A DNA stretch of 64,000 bases from Candidatus Hydrogenedentota bacterium (GTDB lineage: Bacteria > Hydrogenedentota > Hydrogenedentia > Hydrogenedentales > CAILVY01): contig JAKQOG010000127.1 of assembly GCA_029565395.1 (NCBI GenBank), forward strand, positions 1 to 64,000. Direction: 5' to 3'. The notes beneath the pieces were generated by a model. That model made no database searches. It was given only the letters and a program-made list of their open reading frames with translations, and was not told the origin of the DNA. Made by a program: the position numbers and the translations under genes. Position 1 is the first letter of the stretch; every line of letters begins with the position of its first letter. Positions 6,664-15,772 of this stretch are shown in pieces.

Positions 6664-9581
6664 TTGCCCCGATGCCCCAAGGCCGCGCGGACTTTTGACG
6701 TGAGTTCGTGCATGGCGAAAGGCTTTTGCAAGAATTCCACTTCCCCCTCCTGTACGCCGTGATGCATGGTTACATCCCCGGTGTAGCCGGACATGAACAG
6801 CACTTTCGCCTCACGATGGATCGTTTGCAGGTGTTGATATAATTCTTTTCCGTTCATTCCGGGCATGACCACGTCGGTAAGGAGCAAATGAATGGGGTTT
6901 TTATATTGTTTTGCCGTTTCCAGGGCCTCCGCGCCATGATTGGCCGACAGGACGGTGTAGCCGTACGTTTTCAATACATCGCATACGATTTCGCACGCCT
7001 GAGGATCGTCTTCCACCACCAGCACCGTTTCATTCCCTTTGATGGAGGTCTCCGAGCCCGCCGAAGACGGTGCTTGGCTTACATCGGAGTCCACCCGGGG
7101 CAAGTAAACCCGGAACGTCGTGCCTTGGCCTGGCTCGCTGTGGAACCATATGCCGCCTTCGTGCTGCTTCACAATGCCGTAGACGGTGGCCAGGCCCAAG
7201 CCGGTTCCTTTGCCGATTTCCTTGGTGGTGAAGAACGGCTCGAATATGTGTTCTCTGACTTCTTCGGTCATTCCATGGCCGGAATCGCTCACGGCCAGCA
7301 TCACATAGGGGCCGCCGGGGATTCCGCCGTGCCGCTGGGCATAGTTTTCTTCCAAATACACATTCATGGTTTCTATTGTCATTACGCCGCCGTTTGGCAT
7401 GGCATCGCGCGCATTGACGGCCAGGTTGATGATGATCTGTTGAATTTGCGAAGAATCCGCCTGTACGTTCCCCAGCGCGGGGTCGAGATGGGTCACCACC
7501 TGAATGTCTTCTTCAATCAACCGCCGGAGCATTTTTTCAAATTCCGACACTACGCCGTTCAAATTGATGATGTTCATTTCGAGCACTTGTTTCCGCGCGA
7601 ACGTTAGAAAGCGCCGGATCAGGTCCCGCATGCGTTCCGAGGCATGCCGGATTTGCTGGAGATCCGCATACAGCGGATCATCCTTTTTCAGCCGCAACAA
7701 GGCGAGATCGGTATATCCCATGATGGGGGAAAGCAGGTTGTTGAAATCGTGTGCGATGCCGCCGGCCAGCCGCCCGATCGATTCCAGCCGCTGCGCCTGC
7801 CGCAATTGCTCTTCCAGTTGTTTTTGCTGGGCTTCCGCGCGTTTGCGCTGGGTGACATCCTCTATCAGCGACACAAAATAGTCCGGGCTCCCATCTTCTT
7901 TGTGCACGCAGAGCGAAGAGACCTCCGCATGTACAATCGCGCCGTCTTTTCGGATATAGCGTGTCTCCTCCATGCCGCCTTCCGTTTCCCCGGACCGCAA
8001 TTGTTCGTAGCGGGCCATTTGCTGCGGCACATCTTCCTTGGGGAGGAGATCGCACAAGGTCAATGCTTCCAGTTCTTCGCGGGGATATCCCATGATGGCG
8101 CAGAACTTGTTGTTTACGGCGATCCAGTGCAGGTCCGGCGTGGTAATGGCTACGCCGATAAGGGGAAGTTCGAAATACTTGCGAAAGCGTTCCTCGCTCT
8201 TCCGGAGGGCTTCTTCCTGTTTTTTCCGCTCCGTGATGTCCCGCATGAATATGGCCAGCCGGACTACCGCGCCGTTGGAATCCAGCACCGGATGGCAACT
8301 GATCTCAAAGAAGAAATCGCCAAAAACGGTTTCTTCGAAAATCGGCTGGCCGGTGCGGATCACTTCGGCAATTTGCTCTTTGCGCCTGTCGAGGCGCTTG
8401 GGCAGCACCAAGTCCAGCATATTTTTCCCAAGTAGTTCCTGTTCTGACATGCCCAATTGCTTGATTAACCGCCCGCTCAACGATAGAAAAACGCCCTGTG
8501 TATCGGTGAGGAAAACCCAGTCGGTAGTGGCATTGAGCAGCGTCCGCATGTCTTCTTCCGCCCGGGATCGGGCGCGCTCCGCCCGTTCGCGTTCGGCTAT
8601 TTCATTCACCAGCGTTTCTTTTTGTTGAGAAAACTCCGTGATCAGCCGTGCTACATACCCGAATTCCGAACTGCTGGAATTCAAGGGGTTCAGCCACGAC
8701 AGGTTGTTGGTGTCGAGTGCGTTGGAAATAGCATGCAAGGGGCGTGAGACCCAATACACTAATCCCACGTGCATCAGGGCGAAAAAGGCCACGCAGAATA
8801 CGATGCCCAACCCGAATTCGAGTTTGGCGATCTGGATGGCTTGCCGGAACAAGGGCGCCTGGACTTCGGCTGTCAGCACTGCAATGGGGGCGCCGTTCCA
8901 ATCTTCCAACGAATGGTGAAAAATGAATGTGCCTTCCGGCGTTAAGAAGGAACTGGTGACGGTTTGTTGATTGGCGGGTTCCGTAATGGTTACATTGCCC
9001 CGCATCAGATCCGAAAGCGTCCGCAGAAAACTGGGATCCCACAATCTCGCCGCGATGAAGTACCCCTTTGGATCGGATTTGCGATCGGGATCGCCCGTGG
9101 CGTGAATGGTGGCTCCCCGGAGTTCCAGAATGCCCGCAGGCGCTTTGACGAAAAAATGGATGAAGCGGTTGCCCATAAAGAGCCGGGGCCCCAGGTCATT
9201 CGGCCAAAGACTCTTTTCAATAGAGGATTCCGGCAATTGACTGTGAAAAAACAGGAGAGAATAATCTGGCCGCAACACCCACAGGGCATCCGCATTGTAC
9301 AAGGTCAGGCGGTTGGCCAGATTGTTTTTCGCCCATACCGGATCGCCTGTTGAGACGAAATCCACCATTTCATCCCAAGAGGTGTAGTTATTGCAATACA
9401 TGAACAGGGATCGGCCTTCCAGATGAATCAGGCTGTTGAACAATTGCTGCAGTTCTTGTTCGCGACTCTCCCGGACCATGGCCATGCCACTGACTTGCCA
9501 TTGCCGGATCGCCAGCAAACTAACCAGAAACATGGCGGTTACAACTAACTGGAGTCCTAGAAGCTTCGTCCGTACCTTCAT
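6660..9581 (-). CDS. Membrane hybrid sensor histidine kinase (CHASE4-like, HAMP, PAS, PAS, kinase, receiver)
   Basis: 973 residues. A transmembrane helix (about residues 8-27) precedes an extracytoplasmic region containing [13 protein letters not shown], a CHASE4-like signature. A second helix (about 265-285) leads to a HAMP-like linker and coiled coil. Two PAS modules follow, the first ending in [17 protein letters not shown] and the second in [16 protein letters not shown]. The phosphorylated His is H611 in [12 protein letters not shown]-binding motifs are [18 protein letters not shown] and [23 protein letters not shown]-terminal receiver domain holds VVEDD, phospho-acceptor D903 in [13 protein letters not shown] and a conserved KPF. 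No DNA-binding output gene is nearby, so it is an orphan kinase. A GTG at 9593 is an alternative start, but a ribosome site would sit too close to it. Confidence 0.88.
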   Translation of the reverse strand: MKVRTKLLGLQLVVTAMFLVSLLAIRQWQVSGMAMVRESREQELQQLFNSLIHLEGRSLFMYCNNYTSWDEMVDFVSTGDPVWAKNNLANRLTLYNADALWVLRPDYSLLFFHSQLPESSIEKSLWPNDLGPRLFMGNRFIHFFVKAPAGILELRGATIHATGDPDRKSDPKGYFIAARLWDPSFLRTLSDLMRGNVTITEPANQQTVTSSFLTPEGTFIFHHSLEDWNGAPIAVLTAEVQAPLFRQAIQIAKLEFGLGIVFCVAFFALMHVGLVYWVSRPLHAISNALDTNNLSWLNPLNSSSSEFGYVARLITEFSQQKETLVNEIAERERAERARSRAEEDMRTLLNATTDWVFLTDTQGVFLSLSGRLIKQLGMSEQELLGKNMLDLVLPKRLDRRKEQIAEVIRTGQPIFEETVFGDFFFEISCHPVLDSNGAVVRLAIFMRDITERKKQEEALRKSEERFRKYFELPLIGVAITTPDLHWIAVNNKFCAIMGYPREELEALTLCDLLPKEDVPQQMARYEQLRSGETEGGMEETRYIRKDGAIVHAEVSSLCVHKEDGSPDYFVSLIEDVTQRKRAEAQQKQLEEQLRQAQRLESIGRLAGGIAHDFNNLLSPIMGYTDLALLRLKKDDPLYADLQQIRHASERMRDLIRRFLTFARKQVLEMNIINLNGVVSEFEKMLRRLIEEDIQVVTHLDPALGNVQADSSQIQQIIINLAVNARDAMPNGGVMTIETMNVYLEENYAQRHGGIPGGPYVMLAVSDSGHGMTEEVREHIFEPFFTTKEIGKGTGLGLATVYGIVKQHEGGIWFHSEPGQGTTFRVYLPRVDSDVSQAPSSAGSETSIKGNETVLVVEDDPQACEIVCDVLKTYGYTVLSANHGAEALETAKQYKNPIHLLLTDVVMPGMNGKELYQHLQTIHREAKVLFMSGYTGDVTMHHGVQEGEVEFLQKPFAMHELTSKVRAALGHRGN

Positions 9582-9731
9582 CTTCAACAACACCCTCTTT
9601 TACCGCGCATGGCGCACCCATCTATCTGCATATCCGCGCAGCACACCCCCCACGGCATTCTGCCTTGCGAATTATTCTTCCTGATTATATCAGGGAATGG
9701 TCTTGCCATCCTATTTCTTGTGTAAATTTTT

Positions 9732-11099
9732 TTAAGCCAATTCCGCGGTGATTTCACAAAGAACCTCCAGCCCCTCGCGCAACGCTTCTTCATTAATCAC
9801 CAATGGAGGACATAGCTTGATGGCGCAACCGCCCACACCCACTGGCGCAAACAGCATCACGCCCCGCTGATAGGCGCGGTGCGCCACGTTCCAGGCGGTA
9901 TCAGGATCCGGCGTGGTGCTTCCCGGCCGGGTAAATTGAATAGCGGCCACCAGGCCTACGGCGTTCCACGCGCCCACGCGGCCTTTCGCGGCATGGGCAA
10001 TGGCTTCGGCCCCTTGGCGCAAGACAGGATCCAGCCGCGCCGCGTTTTCGATCAATCCCTTCTTGCGGATGACGTTCAGGTTGGCCAGGGCCGCAGCGGC
10101 ACACACCGGATTTGCGGAATGGGTGCTGGTCATTTCACCGGGGCCATACATGTTCATCAACGATTCCGTGCCCAATACCGCCGAGAGGGGCATGCCGCCC
10201 GAAATCCCCTTGCCGCATGCCGCCAGATCCGGAACCACGCCCAGATGCTGAAATCCAAAGGCTCTTCCAGAGCGGCCAAATGCGGCCTGCACCTCATCGA
10301 AAATCAGCACGGCCTTGTGCAGGCCGCACCAGGCGCGAAGCTGCTGCGCATACTCCGCCGGCATCAACGCAGCGTTGCAGCCCTGGAAGGTTTCGCTCAT
10401 TACGCCGCAGACGCGGTCAGGATCCACGCCCTGTGCTTGCAGCGATGCCTCAAATACCTCGAAGCGCACATCTTTCTGGCGGAATCCTTCCGGGAAAGGC
10501 ACTTGTACAAAGTGTGGATCAGGCTCTCCGAGCCAGCCCTTGAGTCCGGCGGCGCCTCCCGCCAGTTGTGCGCCCATGGTCCGCCCATGAAATGCATTAT
10601 CAAAGGTCACAAGGATGTTTTTCTTTGGACCGCCTGCTTGCAGGCCATAGGTGCGCGCCAGCTTGATACAGCATTCCGTGGCTTCGGAACCCGTGGTGAG
10701 CAGAAAAACGCGCCGCAGAGGCGCAGGCAGCCATTGTTCTATTTCCTCCACCAGGCGCGCCCGGATTTCCGAGGGGAAGCAATAGGCGTGATACAGCCCT
10801 TGATGCGCCATGCCGCAGATCGCTTCGACAATTTCCGGGCGCCCATGCCCCGATGCGGTGACGAGCACCCCGCTGGAAAAATCGATCCAGGTATTGCCAT
10901 AGGGATCACTGATGCAGGCGCCCTCTCCATGATGCCACAGAATCGGCGGCTGCCCGCCCATGCTGCGCGGCTCCATGTCCCGCAAACGCTCCAACAACGG
11001 CAGCGATTCAGGGACGGGGATAGCCGTCTGAATACAGCGGTAGGGCGTTTTAACCAGAGGCGCCGTTTCAGGCGCCAGGGGAAACTCTTTAGTGGCCAT
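9732..11099 (-). CDS. Class III PLP-dependent aminotransferase (4-aminobutyrate/omega-amino acid type)
   Basis: 455 residues, standard length for the family. Motifs include GNTWIDFSSGVLVTASGHGRPEIVEAI near the N-terminus, LLTTGSEATECCIKLAR, FHGRTMGAQLAGG, IFDEVQAAFGRSGRAFGF and the PLP lysine K297 in ACGKGISGGMPLSAVLG. Class III enzymes move amino groups from omega-amines such as GABA, ornithine or putrescine; the sequence does not tell me which. The start codon overlaps the end of the HAD phosphatase gene by 11 nt, so the two are translationally coupled and probably serve the same small pathway, perhaps a sugar or amino-acid side branch. Confidence 0.85.
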   Translation of the reverse strand: MATKEFPLAPETAPLVKTPYRCIQTAIPVPESLPLLERLRDMEPRSMGGQPPILWHHGEGACISDPYGNTWIDFSSGVLVTASGHGRPEIVEAICGMAHQGLYHAYCFPSEIRARLVEEIEQWLPAPLRRVFLLTTGSEATECCIKLARTYGLQAGGPKKNILVTFDNAFHGRTMGAQLAGGAAGLKGWLGEPDPHFVQVPFPEGFRQKDVRFEVFEASLQAQGVDPDRVCGVMSETFQGCNAALMPAEYAQQLRAWCGLHKAVLIFDEVQAAFGRSGRAFGFQHLGVVPDLAACGKGISGGMPLSAVLGTESLMNMYGPGEMTSTHSANPVCAAAALANLNVIRKKGLIENAARLDPVLRQGAEAIAHAAKGRVGAWNAVGLVAAIQFTRPGSTTPDPDTAWNVAHRAYQRGVMLFAPVGVGGCAIKLCPPLVINEEALREGLEVLCEITAELA

Positions 11100-11775
11100 G
11101 CGGTATTCCTTTCACTGCGGCCGCAAGCGTCCGTTCATAGTCATGCGGCGAAAATAATGCCAAGTCTTCCAGGACCAGGTCTGCCCGGGATATTTCCTGC
11201 GCGGGGCGGCCTTTTCTGGCCAGGGCCACACAGTGCATTCCCGCTTCTTTGGCAGCCTGAATCCCCATTGTGGAATCTTCGAATGCAAGACACTCGGAAG
11301 GTGGAAGGCCGAGCTTCTTCGCCGCCAGCAGATAACAGGCAGGATCGGGTTTGCCCGGCGAGTAATGTTCGCCCCCCAGATAGAAACGAATATGCGCGCC
11401 GATGCCCATAATCTCTACGCCGTGGGCAATATCTTGCACAAAAGATCCTGAGACAATTGCCACGGGATAGTCCTGTGACAACCGCTTCAGACATTCTATT
11501 GAACCCGGAATGCGGACGTCGCGGCTGTCCCGGAGTTGAATGAAACAGCGCTGCAATCCTGAATACATATCATCCAGGTGCGCGGCAATTCCCGGATAGC
11601 GCCGGGCCACTTCGAAGAAAATATTTTCCCAGGAAACGCCATACACGATTTCCAAGGCTTCTTCATGGGTGATGGGGGAGTTTTTTCCGCTCATATACAT
11701 TTCCAGCGACTCCACCCAAAGGATTTCCGAATCCAGCAATGTGCCGTCCAGATCAAATAAGAACGCTTTAACCAT
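11089..11775 (-). CDS. HAD-family phosphatase (beta-phosphoglucomutase/phosphatase-like)
   Basis: 228 residues. HAD motif I is FLFDLDGTLLDSE at the N-terminus, motif II VAIVSGSF, and motifs III/IV are spanned by YSPGKPDPACYLLAAKKLG and CLAFEDSTMGIQAAKEAGMHCVAL. A helical cap between motifs I and II (about residues 20-90) places it among C1-cap HADs that dephosphorylate sugar phosphates or interconvert phosphate positions on sugars. The second residue of the motif I pair is Asp, consistent with phosphatase or mutase activity. First gene of a two-gene operon with the class III aminotransferase. Substrate not predictable from sequence alone. Confidence 0.85.
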   Translation of the reverse strand: MVKAFLFDLDGTLLDSEILWVESLEMYMSGKNSPITHEEALEIVYGVSWENIFFEVARRYPGIAAHLDDMYSGLQRCFIQLRDSRDVRIPGSIECLKRLSQDYPVAIVSGSFVQDIAHGVEIMGIGAHIRFYLGGEHYSPGKPDPACYLLAAKKLGLPPSECLAFEDSTMGIQAAKEAGMHCVALARKGRPAQEISRADLVLEDLALFSPHDYERTLAAAVKGIPHGH

Positions 11776-11879
11776 ACTGCCTTTCCAATGTCTTTTCTTC
11801 GCACCCGCCTCCGCCTCCTCATCCGGAGAAAGAACAGAACTCCATGATTGTAAGAAATAAGAGGAGATCCTTCAACCGT

Positions 11880-13595
11880 TCATGATGATACCCTTGGGAT
11901 CAAATAGCGGGCAACGGTTTCTTGAATGTCAACCGTACTTACTGGTTTCATTAAAACCTCCCGAATCCCTGCTTTCTTCGCTGCTTCTGCAGAGATGGAT
12001 TCACTAAACCCCGTGCACAATAAAATGGGCAGGTCCGGGCGGATTTCCATCATTTTTTGGGCAAGTTCAAAACCTGTAAATCTAGGCATGGTATGGTCCA
12101 ACAACACGAGGTCCCATGCGCCGGGGTGTTGAAGAAACGCCTCCAACCCTTCCTGGCTGCTGGTATAGCCCATCACGGAATAGCCCCGGGATTCCAGAAC
12201 CATCTGAAGCATATCCACCAAGTCGGGTTCATCATCCACCAGCAGGATCCGGCCTTGACCGTGAATCTGGGCGGGGTCCTGCCCGGCAACTTCCATGTTC
12301 TCGCCGTCAACCTTGGGAAGATAGACACTGAACGTACTGCCCCGGCCCACGGTACTGTCCACCATAACGAACCCACCGCGCTTCGCGGCGAATCCATGCA
12401 CCATGGAAAGCCCGAGGCCTGTCCCTTCCCCGACGGGTTTAGTGGTAAAAAAAGGCTCGAAGATTCGGTCCAGAATATCCACAGGAATGCCACACCCTGT
12501 GTCGCTGACTGACAACCGGTGATATTCGCCGCTTTTAGTATCCGGATGGAGTTCTCCCGCATTCAGGGTGACCAACTTCAAGGAGACACGCAACATCCCT
12601 TGGCAATTTTGCATGGCATGAAATGCATTGGTGCATAAGTTCATGACCATTTGCTGAATTTGGGCCGGGTCCGCCAAGGCGCTGCCCGTCCCGGTATCAA
12701 TATCCTCTTCCATGGTGATGGTGCTGGGCAACATGGCCCGTAACATTTTCAGGGCTTCGCATACCGGAATGTGCAATGGAATGGCGCTAAGTTCTTCTTG
12801 CTTGGAACGGCTGAACGCGAGAATTTGCTTCACCAGATCGCGGGCGCGCTGCGCGGACCGCCGGATGATTTGCAGGTGTTCTTGAACCGGGCTGTCAGAA
12901 GGGGTTTGTTCAATGGCCATATCCGTTCTTCCGGACATAATCATCAGGATGTTGTTAAAATCATGCGCGATGCCTCCCGCCAACACCCCGATGGCTTCCA
13001 TTTTCTGAGACTGGCGGAGGGCCTGCTCCGCCGCATTGCGCTCCGCCATCTCATGTTCCAATTGTGCGTGGCTTTTCCGAAGACTTTCCGTGCGTTCCGC
13101 CACTTTTGCTTCTACTTCCTCATACGCCTGCTGCAGGGCCTGTTTGGTGCGATGGGCATCTATGAGGGAGAGCAGGAATGATCCGAATACCATGCATATG
13201 CCCGTAATGAACAAGGATTCTTTCACGGAAACATAGAGCGCGCCCTGCACAACAGGCGGTCCGCCCCAAAGGGGCGTGCCAAGCAAAATATTGAATACCT
13301 GCCCCGATGCCACCAGTCCAAGCCCCACAATCATGGAGAATGTGACAAGCGACAGGTGATAGACCTTTTGGATGACGAAGATGATTGCGCCTTCAAACAG
13401 CATCAACGCCGCCAAGGTCAGGGCGTCGGACACGGCAAAACTGTACCAACCCCGGTGATAGCCAAACCGGCCTCCAAAATGGCACAATGCCGCGGCAATG
13501 AAGAGGCTTATAAATATGGGGATAGCACCTCGAAGGAAAGGGCCTCTTGCGGGGGTTGAGGGCTGTTCCTTAATATCGCCATTAGGGAAAGTCAT
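11880..13595 (-). CDS. Membrane hybrid histidine kinase with C-terminal receiver
   Basis: 571 residues. Four hydrophobic segments between about residues 20 and 145 form an integral-membrane sensor with small loops and no recognisable periplasmic domain. A coiled coil (about 150-195) leads to the dimerisation/phospho-acceptor helix with H211 in [10 protein letters not shown], then the ATPase domain (NLCTNAFHAM, SDTGCGI, GEGTGLGLSMVHG). The receiver begins near 448 (RILLVDDEPD), with acceptor D500 in VLLDHTMPRFTGFE and KPVS near the end. The kinase core resembles the one encoded at 6660-9581, but the sensor part is unrelated. No partner regulator lies nearby. The start codon is preceded by only a weak GAGAG. 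Confidence 0.88.
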   Translation of the reverse strand: MTFPNGDIKEQPSTPARGPFLRGAIPIFISLFIAAALCHFGGRFGYHRGWYSFAVSDALTLAALMLFEGAIIFVIQKVYHLSLVTFSMIVGLGLVASGQVFNILLGTPLWGGPPVVQGALYVSVKESLFITGICMVFGSFLLSLIDAHRTKQALQQAYEEVEAKVAERTESLRKSHAQLEHEMAERNAAEQALRQSQKMEAIGVLAGGIAHDFNNILMIMSGRTDMAIEQTPSDSPVQEHLQIIRRSAQRARDLVKQILAFSRSKQEELSAIPLHIPVCEALKMLRAMLPSTITMEEDIDTGTGSALADPAQIQQMVMNLCTNAFHAMQNCQGMLRVSLKLVTLNAGELHPDTKSGEYHRLSVSDTGCGIPVDILDRIFEPFFTTKPVGEGTGLGLSMVHGFAAKRGGFVMVDSTVGRGSTFSVYLPKVDGENMEVAGQDPAQIHGQGRILLVDDEPDLVDMLQMVLESRGYSVMGYTSSQEGLEAFLQHPGAWDLVLLDHTMPRFTGFELAQKMMEIRPDLPILLCTGFSESISAEAAKKAGIREVLMKPVSTVDIQETVARYLIPRVSS

Positions 13596-13637
13596 TCAAT
13601 CATCACTCTCTCTGCTCGTTCTGAAAATATAATGACA

Positions 13638-13676
13638 GGGAGGCATTGCGGAACATTCCGCGTCATGTACCCTCCC
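13638..13676 (-). other. Palindromic structure downstream of miaB
   Basis: GCGGAA/TTCCGC (13648-13661, 2-nt loop) nested inside GGGAGG/CCTCCC arms. In the miaB direction it could end transcription, but no real T-run follows, only ATTATATTTTC. Confidence 0.3.
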
Positions 13677-13686
13677 CAAACATGCA

Positions 13687-15012
13687 TCACACAACGTCAC
13701 CCTCAAGCCAATGGCCAGAATATCCGGTAACGCGCACCTGCACAAAATCCCCAATCTCATGGGAATTGCCATGCACGCAAATGCTGCGGTAGCCATCCGT
13801 GCGGCCGTTCATCATATTTTTCTTCCGGGGATGCGCCGCGTCAATCAGCACTTCTTGCAGGGAGCCGATGAGCTTTTGTTGTTCTTCAGCGTTGATGCGC
13901 TCCTGCACTTCAATCACCCGCGCCAGGCGTTCTTCTTTTACGGCGCGGGGCACGTCGTCGGGCATATCGGCGGCGGGGGTTCCAGGACGCTGGGAATATT
14001 TAAACGGGTACACCTGGCTGAAGCGAACTTGCTCCAAGGCGAAAAGGGTATGCGCGAAATCTTCTTCGGTCTCCGTGGGAAATCCCACAATTAAGTCCGT
14101 GGAAATTTCCACAGCAGGCGCAACGTTCCGCAAATAGGTCACTTTTTCAAGATATTCATCCAGGCGGTGGTTCCTGCGCATCAGTTTCAAAATGCGATCC
14201 GATCCGGCCTGATAGGGAAGATGCAGATACTTACAGATGTTTTTCCGCGACGCCATCAGGTCCGAGAGCGGCGCATTCCAGTCTTTGGGGTGTGGCGAGG
14301 TGAAGCGGATGCGCAGGAGGCCGTCGATTCGCGAGAGATCATCCAACAAATGAATGAAATGGTAGTTTTCGGAGGCGTAATACGAATTGACATTCTGGCC
14401 CAGCAGCCAGATTTCTTTTGCACCATGCTGCACGAGGCTTCGGGCTTCCCGTAGAATATTCTCCGGCTCCCGAGAAACTTCCCGCCCGCGCGTATGCGGC
14501 ACTACGCAGAACGTGCAGCAGTTGTTGCAGCCTTTCATGATGGCAATATAAGCCTTCACACCGTCCACGTGCCCGCGCTCGACCCATTCCTCCGGGATAA
14601 AGTTTTGGATTTTGCGCGTTCTCGGCAGCCATTTTGTTTCGCACACCCGATCTCCACGCTGGACGGCGGCGATCATCTCCGGCAGGCGGAAATAGTTGTC
14701 CGGGCCGAACACCATATCGACGGATTTCTCCCGTTCGAGAATGCGCCGCCCTTCCTGTTGCGCCACACACCCCGCCACGCCGATGATCAGATCGGGGCGC
14801 TTCTTCTTGAGAGACCGGATCGCCCCCAGGAAACTGTACACCTTGTTTTCCGGATTCTGCCGCACCGAACAGGTGTTTACCAGGATCACATCGGCCTCGT
14901 TTATGTCCTCCGTAAGGTCATAGCCTTCATTGCGGAGCACATCCATCATCCGGAAGCTGTCATGTTCGTTCATTTGACAGCCAAACGTTTTGATATATGC
15001 TTTCTTCGGCAT
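13687..15012 (-). CDS. miaB: tRNA-2-methylthio-N6-dimethylallyladenosine synthase MiaB
   Basis: 441 residues, the usual MiaB length. The N-terminal domain has the three cysteines of the auxiliary 4Fe-4S cluster: C12 in FGCQMNEHDS, C48 in NTCSVR and C82 in AGCVAQQEG. The radical-SAM motif CxxxCxxC is C162, C166 and C169 (GCNNCCTFCVVPHTRGRE). A TRAM domain that binds tRNA closes the protein (IGDFVQVRVTGYSGHWLEGDVV). It methylthiolates i6A37 of tRNAs reading UNN codons. RimO and MtaB are paralogues; VVPHTRGRE and ENKVYSFLG favour MiaB. Divergent from mazE, with about 160 nt between the starts. Confidence 0.95.
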   Translation of the reverse strand: MPKKAYIKTFGCQMNEHDSFRMMDVLRNEGYDLTEDINEADVILVNTCSVRQNPENKVYSFLGAIRSLKKKRPDLIIGVAGCVAQQEGRRILEREKSVDMVFGPDNYFRLPEMIAAVQRGDRVCETKWLPRTRKIQNFIPEEWVERGHVDGVKAYIAIMKGCNNCCTFCVVPHTRGREVSREPENILREARSLVQHGAKEIWLLGQNVNSYYASENYHFIHLLDDLSRIDGLLRIRFTSPHPKDWNAPLSDLMASRKNICKYLHLPYQAGSDRILKLMRRNHRLDEYLEKVTYLRNVAPAVEISTDLIVGFPTETEEDFAHTLFALEQVRFSQVYPFKYSQRPGTPAADMPDDVPRAVKEERLARVIEVQERINAEEQQKLIGSLQEVLIDAAHPRKKNMMNGRTDGYRSICVHGNSHEIGDFVQVRVTGYSGHWLEGDVV

Positions 15013-15121
15013 GGGGTTTACTACCCGGTTCAGGCATTAGACAAAGGTCAGCAGGGAATATACATTGGGATGAAAGTATACCATCTGCCCGTGGGATTGG
15101 GCAACTGGCGGATGGGTTTCG

Positions 15122-15167
15122 TTGACACGTGCGGCCGGATAGGCTATACTTCGTATATACCATGGAG
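15122..15167 (+). promoter_or_regulatory. mazEF promoter, likely operator and ribosome site
   Basis: TTGACA (15122-15127), 17-bp spacer, TATACT (15145-15150). A short palindrome GTATATAC (15153-15160) lies at the expected transcription start and TATAC-TTC-GTATA overlaps the -10, so MazE or MazEF could repress here. GGAG (15164-15167) sits 8 nt before mazE. Confidence 0.75.
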
Positions 15168-15175
15168 ATTAGACG

Positions 15176-15424
15176 ATGGTAACCAAGATTCAGAAATGGG
15201 GCAATAGCCAGGGGTTGCGGATTGCCCGGCAATTGCTGGACGACGCGGAAATCGCCGTTGGAGACGAGGTGGAAATTTCCTTGAAGGAAGGAGTGCTCGT
15301 TATTGCTCCGGTGCGGCGGGTACGGGGACGGCATGACTTGCAGAAGCTTGTGGCGCGCATTCCAAAGAAATACAGGGCGGCGGAGGTGGATTGGGGAAAG
15401 CCCGCCGGCAAGGAGACGTGGTAA
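15176..15424 (+). CDS. mazE: MazE-like antitoxin (AbrB/SpoVT fold)
   Basis: 82 residues. MVTKIQKWGNSQGLRIARQLLDDAEIAVGDEVEISLKEGVLVIAP is the swapped-hairpin AbrB DNA-binding domain, with the WGNSQGLRI signature of MazE. The remaining tail, rich in charged residues, would occupy the toxin's RNA-binding groove. GGAG lies 8 nt upstream of the ATG. Its TAA stop is immediately followed by the mazF ATG with no intervening base, so translation is likely coupled. Expected to repress its own promoter at the palindromic site just upstream. Confidence 0.9.
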   Translation: MVTKIQKWGNSQGLRIARQLLDDAEIAVGDEVEISLKEGVLVIAPVRRVRGRHDLQKLVARIPKKYRAAEVDWGKPAGKETW

Positions 15425-15760
15425 ATGGCGGTGTACATACCTCGAAAGGGCGATTATATTTCCGTCACATTCGATCCACAGTCCGGACATGAGCAGAAAG
15501 GCCGGCGGCCTGCTTTGGTGATTAGCAATACGGTGTTCAACCGGCATACGGGGCTTGCCATCGTCTGTCCACTGACCAATACGCACCGCGGTTTTCCCTT
15601 TCATGTCCCTGTGGGGAGCGATCCGCACATAACGGGATTTGTCATGGTGGAGCAGGTCAAATCGATCGATTTCCGTTCCCGCAGCGCCCAACGCATCGGC
15701 TCGGCGTCTGCGGCGGTGCTGGATGAGGTGCTTTCGCTGTTGGACGCCTGTATTTATTAA
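15425..15760 (+). CDS. mazF: MazF-family endoribonuclease toxin
   Basis: 111 residues. The PemK/MazF fold is clear: YIPRKGDYISVTFDPQSGHEQKGRRPALVISN, then GLAIVCPLTNTHRGFPFHVPV and GFVMVEQVKSIDFRSR. The catalytic Arg/Thr of MazF correspond to the R in KGRRPALV and the T of PLTNT. The family cleaves single-stranded mRNA at short sequence motifs and arrests translation under stress. Starts directly after the mazE stop. It converges on the ADP-ribosylglycohydrolase gene 12 nt downstream, and no terminator is visible between them. Confidence 0.92.
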   Translation: MAVYIPRKGDYISVTFDPQSGHEQKGRRPALVISNTVFNRHTGLAIVCPLTNTHRGFPFHVPVGSDPHITGFVMVEQVKSIDFRSRSAQRIGSASAAVLDEVLSLLDACIY

Positions 15761-15772
15761 TTGTCAACGCAT

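Noticed and set aside
9879-11411. 510-codon plus-strand frame over the class III aminotransferase
   Set aside because: Antisense shadow: its composition is odd (many His, Arg, Gly), there is no ribosome site, and the minus-strand gene has a complete family signature.
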